Assembly: GCA_029378245.1 (NCBI GenBank)
Contig: JARKIF010000007.1
Coordinates: forward strand, 930,001-994,000
DNA from: Roridomyces roridus
Lineage: Eukaryota > Basidiomycota > Agaricomycetes > Agaricales > Mycenaceae
Length of the DNA: 64,000 nt
Direction: 5' to 3'
The position numbers were made by a program, and so were the translations under genes. The number at the start of each line of letters is the position of its first letter. Position 1 is the first letter of the stretch. The notes under the pieces were generated by a model. The model was given only the letters and a program-made list of their open reading frames with translations, searched no databases and was not told where the DNA came from. Below, piece after piece: positions 1-8,355 of this stretch.

Positions 1-2617
1 GAGGTATGCGATCTGCCTCCGCTCCTAAGTCGATCCCAAATTTTCTCCAGTGGTTTCTCCAAAATCTCCTCGGCCAGTTCACTACCTTCCGAACCCAATA
101 TCTTCTTCGGGCGTGATGAGCTCAAGGAACAGCTCCTTAAAGTTCTCGTCGACTCGGAAGCCCCTTCCAGAGTAGCCATACTCGGACCGGGTGGCGTGGG
201 CAAAACGTCTCTGGCCCTGGTCGCGTTGCATTCGAATGCGAGCAAGGAAACATTCGGTGACCGGCGTTATTTTGTTCGTTGTGATGCCGCCAATACCTCG
301 CAGCAGCTCCTTTCTGCTATTGCGACCGAACTCAATCTCGGGGGAAATGATCTCCTTGCTCAGATTGTCGAGAGTTTTCAACTCGAAGAACAACGCGCAT
401 TGCTGATGCTCGACAATTTCGAGTCTCCCTGGGATACGCCGGACCGTCGACCTGTAGAAGAAGTTTTGAACCAGCTTGCTTCCCTCAAGAATTTGGTTCT
501 CGTTGTCACTCTACGTGGCTCAGAGCGACCCGGTGGTCCTCAATGGACGCGCCCCTTCCTGCCCCCTCTGAAACCGCTCGACCCTATATCCGCAAAGCTG
601 ATGTTCGAGGCGATATCAGACGCCCAGACGGACGATTCGGACGTCGGCCGCCTCCTTTCACACCTGGATAATCTCCCCCTCGCTATCAACCTCATGGCAA
701 CCCTAGCTCAATACGAGAGTCCTTCGGTTCTCTTGGAGCGCTGGGATTCGGAGCACACGCAAATGCTCACCACAGATGGCGAGGATCGGTTGGGTAGCTT
801 GGAAACATCCATCAACGTTTCCCTAGAAGCTTCGCGAATGCGACAAGATCCACAGGCCAAGACGTTGTTGGGCATAATGGCATACCTCCCCGATGGCGTC
901 TCAAGCTTGAAGCATCTCCATGGTCTTGCGCCTTCGCTTACCCAAGTCGGGCGCGCTGCGTCGACTTTGAAGCAAGTAGCTCTTGCCTTTTCTGACGAAA
1001 GATGCCATCTTGCGGTCCTCGCGCCGATTCGTAGCTTCATTCGAGCCCGGCACCCTCCACCCCGTGCTTGTCTTTTGGATGTACGCAAGTACTATGGCGA
1101 GCTTGCAACAGTCGCTGCCGGGCTGGAAGCCGGCGCCGACGGCTTGGCGGCTCTACGATTGCTCATGCCAGAGGTGGGCAACATGCAGGCCACGCTCAAC
1201 GATGCGCTTTCCGAGGAAGAGTCTATTCCGACGGAGGAAATGATTCAAGCTGCCGTCAACTCGACGGATCTCTTCCGATATTCGGGACTTGGCGATGCGA
1301 CCACTTTGGAGAACGCAGCGGCGGCGGCGCGGCGCCTCGGTAACACTTCCCTTGAGGCCAGGTGCTTGCAGCATTTGGGCCAGTTGTTTTACAGCCGTTC
1401 GGATCCCACGGCGGCTCTCCTTACCTTTACGAATGCTATGCAGCTCTATGAGGGGCTGGGAGACAAGTCTGGCCATGGTCGGTGTTTGATGATGCTTGGG
1501 ATGTTGGATAGCGGCACGGGTCAATACCAGGAATCTGCCAGCAAAATTCTTCGGGCACAGGAGCTCTTCAAGGAAGGCGGCGATGAGCTGGGTCTGGTGA
1601 ATAATGAACAACTGTTTCTAGTCCGATCTGACTGTCTCTTAGGCTGATTGTTACTTGCGTTTTGCCCAAGCTGCAGCATGGGACCATGACTACGATGTTG
1701 CCCAGACCAATGTTGAGAAGGCGCTCGAGATTTATACATCTCACTCGCACCTGCGTGCTCAAGCGCGATGCCGTTGGTTGATCGGCTTCATCCTATTTGA
1801 CTCGCGCAAGGACCTCACCTAGGCAGAGGCAGAGCTGAAACACGCGGCCCAGACATATCACGACGTAGGCGACCCCACCGGCGAAGGCAATTGCCAGCGT
1901 ATCCTCGGCAAACTTTATTTCGCGCACCATCAACTGGGCGCCGCGGAGGACTGCCTCGCCAAGGCTATTGACAACTACCAGCGCGTCAAGTGGAAGTTTG
2001 GGTTAGCTGACTGTCAAGAAGCCCTGGGAGACGTTCACCAGGCACAATATGCCGACGAGGCAGCGCGCGTTGCCTTTCATGAAGCCTTGCAGATTTTTCG
2101 CGAGCTGAACAATCGGCGACAACAAGCCTATTGTCTCGGTCGGCTATTCGACGTTGCGCTCGGCATGCAGGACTTTGTCGAGGCTCAGGCACTTTGTGAC
2201 GAACTTGGGGAGATGGCCAAGGGAAATGACGATAGAGCGCGGCATGCATGTGTTGCAGCACGGTTGGCTTTGGCCACCGGGAAAACGAATGTGGATGGTT
2301 CTCTCCAAGATGCTCTCGCTACTCTTCCTAATGACGCGGTGTTTCAAAAAGATCGTGCGCTCTGTTTGGAGACACTCGGGGATGCTTTGAGCCAACGTGA
2401 TGCCGAGGCGGGTCTTGTGCGGTTCACCGAGGCCAAGGACTTGTACGGCGAAGCGAACGATCTGCGGAGTGTGGGCCGGGTGTTACTGAAAATGTGCAGG
2501 ATGCCCGAGACTACCGTGCAAATACGCCGGGAACGTGCGAGCGCGGCTTTGGAGGCTTTCCAGGCTGCTCACGATGAAAAGGGCTGCGCGGAATGCCGGT
2601 CTCTGCTCGAAGAATGA
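1..2617 (+). pseudogene. STAND NTPase (NB-ARC plus TPR), 5'-partial, in-frame stop
   Basis: An NLR-like STAND protein: a nucleotide-binding switch followed by tetratricopeptide repeats. Frame 1 opens at the window edge with the PNIFFGRDEL segment that precedes NB-ARC domains in Agaricomycetes, then a Walker A GPGGVGKTS (about 180-210) and a Walker B-like ALLMLDNFE (about 398-425). Repeated A-x-x-L-x-x-LG helices from about 1340 to 2600 are TPRs. An intron at 1597-1642 (GT-AG, 46 bases) moves the frame so that ELGL joins ADCYLRFA. An earlier intron at 4-50 is possible. A TAG at 1820-1822 interrupts TPR coding sequence that continues in the same frame to the stop at 2617. Any N-terminal effector domain lies outside the window. 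I read it as a nonsense-mutated gene; a sequencing error or a missed small intron is the alternative. The family is very large in mushrooms, where individual copies are often lost. Confidence 0.72.
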
Positions 2618-3043
2618 AATTTGGAAATGTATATTCTAAAGTCTGTATTACCGTGCTTTGTACTACCAGAAATGTGTGTCCGGCTCTTAATGATGGACCA
2701 TCAATCATCAGATCGATCAGACTCGATCCATGCTGAGCTAACCCTCAGCGAGAACCGTCTCGACTATGGCTACTTATTCCTTCAAGTTCACTACGCAGTT
2801 CCACTGGGATCTGACCCTTCGTTTGAATCGTTTCCGATTCTCCTGCTTCGTCTCGGCCGTTCGTCGCTCCCGTCTCTGTCGCCGGTCTTTGTCAACCAGC
2901 AAGGTACTCGGACAACCAGAATCGACGTGCCAGCACTCCGTGAAGAATGAATGGCACATCTCCTAGCTCGCTCCTTCGGCTCCCTTGCTTCGTGGGCGTA
3001 TAAATGCCCGCGCACCAGTTCTGTATCTACTACCCAGTCCTAA
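2618..3043. other. Intergenic, promoter side of the EthD array
   Basis: No gene recognised between the STAND gene and the first EthD gene. Small open frames here have no family resemblance. The right end holds the TATA box of EthD copy 1. Confidence 0.5.
2999..3004 (+). promoter_or_regulatory. TATA box of EthD copy 1
   Basis: TATAAA lies 45 bases upstream of the ATG at 3044. The same spacing class (about 30-45 bases) recurs in copies 2, 3 and 4, so it is probably the core promoter element of the family. Confidence 0.6.
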
Positions 3044-3516
3044 ATGCCAGTAACGAACCGCACCGACCGCGTACGCCTTGCCATCTTGCTCAAGCGCAAA
3101 CCTGGCCTCAGCAAGGAAGAGTTCGACAACTATTGGGCTGACGTGCATGGCCCTATGTTTACCTCGATGGAGATTTCAAAAGATGTCGTCAAGTACGAGC
3201 AGGTACTAGTTCGAACACCCATGTCATTCGTTTCACTGAATTGCTGCAGACACGGCCCAATCAAGATATGGTCGACTTTCTCCGAGCGACAGGCTTCTCT
3301 GTTCCTGAGTACGACGGCATGGTTGTCGTTGAACACGAGAGTCACGCCGCAATGGCAGAGGCAAGTTGCCCAGGCTTTAACTTGCGGAAATAGATGTTTC
3401 AAGCCGACGAGTTCAAGAGTCTCTCCGTAACGGATGCAGACAACTTCGTTGACAGGGACGACATGCAGTTCATTCCCCTGGATATAATGACAGTCATGGA
3501 TGAACAGGATAGATAA
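3044..3516 (+). CDS. EthD-domain protein, copy 1 (most diverged)
   Basis: A small dimeric alpha+beta-barrel protein of the EthD family. Fungal members include polyketide-pathway decarboxylases and oxygenase-like enzymes; the substrate here is unknown. Predicted 130 residues. Exon 1 is 3044-3202 and carries the signature EEFDNYWADVHGP, ending in KYEQ. Intron 1 is 3203-3249. Exon 2 is 3250-3360, with the YDGMVVVE strand. Exon 3 is 3394-3516 (DEFKSLSVTDAD, then FIPLDIMTV). Intron 2 would be only 33 bases (3361-3393) with a GC donor (GCAAGT) and a TAG acceptor. If it is not removed, translation ends at that TAG after FNLRK. This copy differs from copies 2-5 throughout, so it is the oldest or fastest-evolving member. 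It may be non-functional if the tiny intron is not spliced. Confidence 0.65.
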
Positions 3517-3658
3517 TAGATAGAACCCGCGGGGCCTGTTGTATACATTCAATTTCCCAAGCAGTTCAATTGGTCGAAGCATCCGTAGCATACACTCTGA
3601 CGTCTTGTGTATGTAGTGCGGGCCCCGGCCGTTCCGATGCGGGACCTTGTGCCGGTCA

Positions 3659-3687
3659 ATCCTATCTTATCCTATCCTATCCTATCC
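3659..3687. repeat. TATCC pentamer microsatellite
   Basis: Four to five imperfect tandem copies of the pentamer lie just upstream of the TATA box of EthD copy 2. The run is short and may affect promoter spacing. Confidence 0.7.
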
Positions 3688-3705
3688 GGCTGTCAAGCCC
3701 GGGAA

Positions 3706-3711
3706 TATAAA
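3706..3711 (+). promoter_or_regulatory. TATA box of EthD copy 2
   Basis: TATAAA lies 40 bases before the ATG at 3746, in a block conserved between copies (CAAGC, G-run, ATATAAAG). Confidence 0.6.
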
Positions 3712-3745
3712 GCCTCCAATCTCGTGCCAATGCACTAGTTTCCCA

Positions 3746-4238
3746 ATGGCGTCCACAACGATCCGCACCGACCGCGTTCGCCTCGCACTCCTACTGAACC
3801 GCAAAACTGGTACTACCGTCGAGGAATTCCGTCGCTACTGGGCTGAGGTGCACGGTCCGCTGATCGCCTCCATTGAGATTGTCAAGAAAAATCTCCTCAA
3901 GTACGAGCAGGTATGACTGAACCGTAGCTGGTCGAACGTAACATGATGATTCGAAGGCATACCCCAACGCAGAGCTTCAGGCCGCACTCAAGGCGGGAGG
4001 CGCTAACGTCCCCGATCTTGACTGGGACGGCATGGCCATTTTGGAGGCCGAAAGTTACGCAAAGATAGTCGAGGCAGGTCACATACCTCTCGATTGCCAG
4101 TTCCGTACTGACGTCGACGCGCGGAGATAGACAATGCAAAACGAGGAGTTCAAGAACTTGGGGATGGCCGATGTGGACAAATTCGTGTCAGAAATGCGGC
4201 TCATCCCCCTGGATTTGCTAACGGTGGTGGACAAGTAA
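3746..4238 (+). CDS. EthD-domain protein, copy 2
   Basis: Predicted 129 residues in three exons: 3746-3910, 3957-4073 and 4131-4238. Exon 1 contains RTDRVRLALLLNRKTG and the EthD signature EEFRRYWAEVHGPL. Exon 2 contains GGANVPDLDWDGMAI. Exon 3 ends in PLDLLTVVDK. Intron 1 (3911-3956) is GT-AG. Intron 2 (4074-4130) keeps frame only if the donor is GC (GAG|GCAGGT); the nearby GT would shift the frame. Compared with copies 3-5 it lacks two residues before EMR. It sits in the same orientation as the other four copies and is followed by a fragment of the LYR gene 3' end. Function is as for copy 1, with the substrate unknown. Confidence 0.78.
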
Positions 4239-4289
4239 AGAGTAGTGAATCCAAGTCAAGTGTATAATAACCCGTTTATCTGAAAGCAG

Positions 4290-4430
4290 TGTCAATATCC
4301 ACCAGGCGACTGGGTGCTTACCGTGCAACCCGCATTCTTTCCAGTGCACTTTCTCCGTCGCCTTGAACCTCCTTGAGCCGACGCAGTTGTTCTCTTTGGA
4401 AATTTGATGACCTAACCCCACGATCCCTAC
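4290..4430 (-). pseudogene. Relic of LYR-gene 3' end behind EthD copy 2
   Basis: On the minus strand this resembles the last codons of the gene at 6945-8261: the tail encoding GEQLRRLKTMEQ is recognisable near 4360-4400, but diverged and with indels. It marks the end of one duplication unit. Confidence 0.55.
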
Positions 4431-4521
4431 GTTCCCAGGTTCGTTCAACTTCCAGCGCTGTCAACGAACGCTATAACTGTGCGTGGACGAAGCTCACGTC
4501 ACCTCGTGTCAAGCTGGGGGA

Positions 4522-4527
4522 TATAAA
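4522..4527 (+). promoter_or_regulatory. TATA box of EthD copy 3
   Basis: TATAAA lies 35 bases before the ATG at 4557. The flanks match copies 2, 4 and 5. Confidence 0.6.
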
Positions 4528-4556
4528 GGCCTCGCTCTCGTGTGCAAGCGCTCGAA

Positions 4557-5045
4557 ATGGATTCCACCACAATTCGTACCGACCGCGTCCGCCTCGCAAT
4601 CCTGCTGATCCGTAAAACAGGCACGACCGTGGAACAATTCCGTCGCCACTGGGCTGAGAGCCACGGTCCCCTGATCGGCTCCATTGAGATTGTCAAGAAA
4701 AACATCCTCAAGTATGAGCAGGTATGACTGAACCGTGGCTGATCGAACTAGTCCGATGATTTGCAGGCATACCCGAACGAAGAATTGATGGCCGCACTCA
4801 AGGCGGGAGGTGCCAACGTCCCCGGGCTTGATTGGGACGGCATGGTCATTTTCGAAGCCGAGAGTTACGCAAAGATAATCGAGGCAGGTCTTGCCTCTCG
4901 CTCGCCAGTTCGTAGTGACACATCGATATAGACGCTGGAAAACGACGAGTTCAAGAAAATTGCGGTAGCTGATGCGGACAAGTTCCTGAATACCCCAGAA
5001 ATGCGGTACATCCCCTTGGATTTGATTACGGTGGTGGATAAGTGA
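4557..5045 (+). CDS. EthD-domain protein, copy 3
   Basis: Predicted 131 residues in exons 4557-4721, 4767-4883 and 4932-5045. The signature EQFRRHWAESHGPL is present; VH of the other copies is SH here, while the final His-Gly-Pro is kept. Intron 1 (4722-4766) is GT-AG. Intron 2 (4884-4931) needs a GC donor (GAG|GCAGGT) to join KIIE to TLENDEFKKIAV. The protein ends ITVVDK. Structure and sequence are very close to copies 4 and 5. Confidence 0.78.
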
Positions 5046-5124
5046 AGAGAATGTGTATGTAGTGATCCCAAGTCAAGTGTGAACAACCTGTTAATCTGAA
5101 AGTGGTCTATATGCACCACGGTGC

Positions 5125-5376
5125 AGGGAACTGACTGCTTACGGCTCATACTTTCTCCAGTTGTTCACGAGTGGTGTTCTCTCTCTCCAGACCAGTTTCG
5201 GTGGCAGTTTTGCTGAGACACCCGCCGGTTACCTGCGGATATGCGAACGGGCGGCTTGTCGGCTCCTGTCCCCCCGGACCCCTATCCAAGTTGCGTCGGA
5301 TCAAAATAACGAGTTCACCTGCCGTCATCTTGTCCTCGAGCTCGTTTATTCGCACTTCAAATGGCGCCTGCAGCAC
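5125..5376 (-). pseudogene. Relic behind EthD copy 3, partly unrecognised
   Basis: A minus-strand open frame of 76 codons ends GLERENTTREQLEKV, which resembles GLARENGTDLEGEQLRRL near the end of the LYR gene. The rest (EDKMTAGELVILIRR) matches nothing I recognise. Either the LYR tail is heavily rearranged here or a second unknown piece is joined to it. Confidence 0.35.
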
Positions 5377-5497
5377 GCAATGCTGCTACCACTGGCCCCA
5401 CCCCGCCGAGGTCTCAGGTTCAAAAGCCGCCCGAGGACTCGAAGACGTCTCAAAGCATTGAATCACCAGCTCGCGTCACCGCGTGTCAAGCTGAGGA

Positions 5498-5503
5498 TAT
5501 AAA
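5498..5503 (+). promoter_or_regulatory. TATA box of EthD copy 4
   Basis: TATAAA lies 33 bases before the ATG at 5531, in the conserved GTGTCAAGCTGAGG context. Confidence 0.6.
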
Positions 5504-5530
5504 GCTCTCGATGGTGTGGAAACACTCCAG

Positions 5531-6032
5531 ATGGCGTCCACAACAATCCGTACCGACCGCGTCCGCCTCGCAATCCTGCTAATCCGGAAACCAGGCACGA
5601 CCGTCGAAGAATTCCGTCGCCACTGGGCTGAGGTGCACGGCCCGCTGATTGGCTCCATTGAGATTGTCAAGAAAAACATTCTCAAGTACGAGCAGGTATG
5701 ACAGAATCGTGGCTGGTCAAAGGCAATCCAATTATTCGTAGGCGTACCCCAACGCAGAATTAACGGCCGGACTGAAGGCGGGAGGCGCCAACGTCCCCAG
5801 TCTCGAGTGGGACGGTATGGCCATTTTCGAAGCCGAGAGTTATGCAAAGATAGTTGAGGCAAGTTGCAGACCTATCGATTGCCAATTTCATACTGACGCA
5901 TCGGCGGCGCCGCGATAGACCCTGAAAAGCGACGAGTTCAAGGAACTTGCGGCAGCTGATGCGGACAAGTTCCTGAATGCCACAGAAATGCGGTTCATCC
6001 CCTTGGATTTGATTACGGTGGTGGACAAGTAA
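5531..6032 (+). CDS. EthD-domain protein, copy 4
   Basis: Predicted 131 residues in exons 5531-5695, 5742-5858 and 5919-6032. The EthD signature EEFRRHWAEVHGPL is intact. Intron 1 is 5696-5741. Intron 2 (5859-5918) has a perfect-consensus GC donor (GAG|GCAAGT) and a GATAG acceptor, joining KIVE to TLKSDEFKELAA. The only nearby GT would break the frame. It is nearly identical to copy 5 in both exons and introns, so this pair is the most recent duplication. Confidence 0.8.
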
Positions 6033-6090
6033 AGTGTGGTCAAGTGTAACATTATCTGAAAGTCGTCAATAGCCACCTCAGACAGACAAA

Positions 6091-6300
6091 TACGTGCTTA
6101 CTGCTCATTCCATATTATCCGCCTCTTGCTTTCCTTCAAATATGCTTGCTCCATCGCCTTGAGCCTACGCAGTTGCTCTCCTTCAAGATCAGTCCCGTTC
6201 TCCCTAGCAAGACCCCTGCCTTCATCCTGAGTTTCCACCCATCCTCCGCTTGATCATGCCCACATACCCGACTTCTCCGCCACTACCCGACTTCTCCGCC
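6091..6300 (-). pseudogene. Relic of LYR-gene 3' end behind EthD copy 4
   Basis: About 200 bases are clearly similar to 6945-7130, the 3' end of the intact LYR gene. The blocks encoding the LEGEQLRRLK and REN segments on the minus strand are shared, with indels. The copy stops near a short repeated ACCCGACTTCTCCG motif and runs into the promoter of copy 5. Confidence 0.7.
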
Positions 6301-6343
6301 GGGGTTCACGGGCTCAACATCCGCGCGCCCGAGGCGCTGGGGA

Positions 6344-6349
6344 TATCAA
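6344..6349 (+). promoter_or_regulatory. Degenerate TATA box of EthD copy 5
   Basis: The position equivalent to TATAAA in copies 2-4 reads TATCAA here, 35 bases before the ATG, in otherwise matching flanks. The core promoter may be weakened. Confidence 0.5.
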
Positions 6350-6378
6350 GCCCTCGCTCTCGTGTGCAAACACTCGAG

Positions 6379-6879
6379 ATGGCGTCTACAACAATCCGCA
6401 CCGACCGCGTCGGCCTCGCAGTCCTGGCGACCCGTAAAACAGGCACGACCGTGGAAGAATTCCGTCGCCACTGGGCCGAGGTGCACGGTCCGCTGGTCGC
6501 CTCCATTGAGATTGTCAAGAAAAACATCCTCAAGTACGAGCAGGTACGACTGAATCGTGGCTGTTCAAAGGCAATCCAATTATCCAATTATTTGCAGGCA
6601 TACCCCAACGCAGAATTATCGGCCGGACTGAAGGCGGGAGGCGCCAACGTCCCCAGTCTCGATTGGGACGGTATGACAATTTTCGAGGCCGAGAGTTATG
6701 CAAAGATAGTCGAGGCAAGTTGCAGACCTATCGATTGCCAATCTCATACTGACCCGCCACGATAGACACTGCAAAGCGACGAGTTCAAGAAAATTGCGGG
6801 ACCTGATGCGGACACGTTCCTGAATGCCACAGAAATGCGGTTCATCCCCTTGGATTTGATTACGGTGGTGGACCACTAA
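6379..6879 (+). CDS. EthD-domain protein, copy 5
   Basis: Predicted 131 residues in exons 6379-6543, 6598-6714 and 6766-6879. The EthD signature EEFRRHWAEVHGPL is intact. Intron 1 (6544-6597) is longer than in copy 4 because of a repeated ATCCAATT. Intron 2 (6715-6765) again has a GC donor (GCAAGT). The C-terminus is VVDH rather than VVDK. It is followed tail-to-tail by the intact LYR gene 65 bases away, which is the arrangement duplicated in the upstream copies. Confidence 0.8.
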
Positions 6880-6944
6880 AGTGTAGTCAACTGTAACATT
6901 ATCTGAACGTCGTCAATAGCCACCTCAGACAGATAAATGCGTGC

Positions 6945-8261
6945 TTACCGCTCATTCCGCATTATCCGTCTCCTGCTTTCCTCCCGATATACTTGCTCCA
7001 TCGTCTTGAGCCTTCGCAGTTGCTCTCCTTCAAGATCAGTCCCGTTCTCCCTAGCAAGTCCCCTGCCTCCATCCCTGAGCTTAACACCCATCCTCCGTTT
7101 GATCATCCCCGCATACCCGACTTCTCCGACTCCACGAACAACCTTGTCTACATGCTTCTCCACGGGCGTCATTCGGACAAGAATGTGCGCTGGTGGACCC
7201 TTGCGTGCACGTCTCAGCGTGGATGGAAGAATCTCCCCACGGCGCTCTCGCATCCGCTCACGTGTCTTGTTCGCAATCTTCTCTTCACGCGCGGCACGCG
7301 CCGTCTCCATTAATTCAGGAGGGATGGGCTCATAGCGCCGGGCAAAGCTGCGGGACATCAGGGCGTTAAGGTGTTGTCGTGCATCGTGAAGAGGTTTCCC
7401 TGTTTTCCCGTCAGGAGAAGAAGAACGAGTTGAACAAACAAGCCTACCCCATGCATGGGCTGCAGCGCCGGAGAAAACTCGTTCCAAATGTTGTTCGCCG
7501 ACCAACTGTATTCCTTCCTCCTCGAACGCCGCTTCCTCGCGCAGATATTTGACATCTTCAGCCATTTGTTCCATGCGTGCATACCGTCTGTTTCTGACGC
7601 GCATACGGGCTGCGATGATTCTCGAGATGGCCAACGGCTGAGGCTTCATACGCGGGAAAGCCCGCATGTAGAACGTGGGTTTGACGATGGCTCCGGTGAG
7701 GATAGGTCGTGAGCGTAGTCGCGCTTGCCAAGCCTGCGGTAGAATGAGAGAATGTACTGCGAGAGAGAAAGGTGCAACATACCGCCTCTGCGCGGGCCAT
7801 TCGATTCAGCTCCTCTTTTTTCACTTTTGCAGCAATGAGACGCGAATACCGTTGCAATATGGCGCGCTGTTTCTCATCCCCGTCCCTGGCCTTTTGAACG
7901 CATCTAGCCACTACACCAGGTGAGCTTGAGAGTGGCCCATGTATCAACAACGGACCTTGTATCCCTTTAGCAGTTGCCTCCTAGTATTTTCCGTCCCGGT
8001 GAGATGCTGATTCTTGCGAAAGAGATACTCTACGCGCGTCCGAATCTACCCTTAAGCGGCATGAGAACCAACAGGTGGCGTCGGTGCAAAGGAACGAACG
8101 TTGTCGTCGGGTGAGTACCGAAGGAGGTTTCGGTAGAGAGCGAGGGTCGGTGCACGGTGAACGGCAAGTTCAAAGAATGGCACACGGGGACGAACGTGAC
8201 GTAGGGACGAAACTGACTGCGCGAGTCCGGCGCGAAATGTAAGAGAGGATGGAGAGGCCAT
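6945..8261 (-). CDS. LYR-motif protein, likely mitochondrial (Cup1-like LYRM)
   Basis: The N-terminal exon (8261-8100) holds the LYR motif in LALYRNLLR. LYR proteins are small mitochondrial adaptors for Fe-S transfer or complex assembly. The next exon (8045-7956) reads RVEYLFRKNQHLTG then TRRQLLKGYK, as in the Cup1-like LYRM family. Then come 7890-7783 (ARDGDEKQRAIL, RYSRLIAAKV), 7733-7448, and 7399 to the stop at 6945. The last intron (7447-7400, 48 bases, CTGAC branch site) is in frame with its flanks and might be retained. The C-terminal half is long, basic and helical. One joint is uncertain: an ordinary acceptor at 7911 would give WLDAF but puts the frame one base off, whereas an acceptor at 7891 keeps frame. 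The start ATG has no competitor downstream before the LYR motif. Confidence 0.6.
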
Positions 8262-8355
8262 GCAGGTTCATTGCATGCAGGAGATGGTTTACGTCACCGT
8301 GTATGTATACGCGCACTGACTATAAGCGAATCTACTAGACCTAATCTCCTCTCCT

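Noticed and set aside
3659..3687. Pentamer array considered as a CRISPR or regulatory repeat array
   Set aside because: No spacers; a simple microsatellite of four to five units in a eukaryotic genome.
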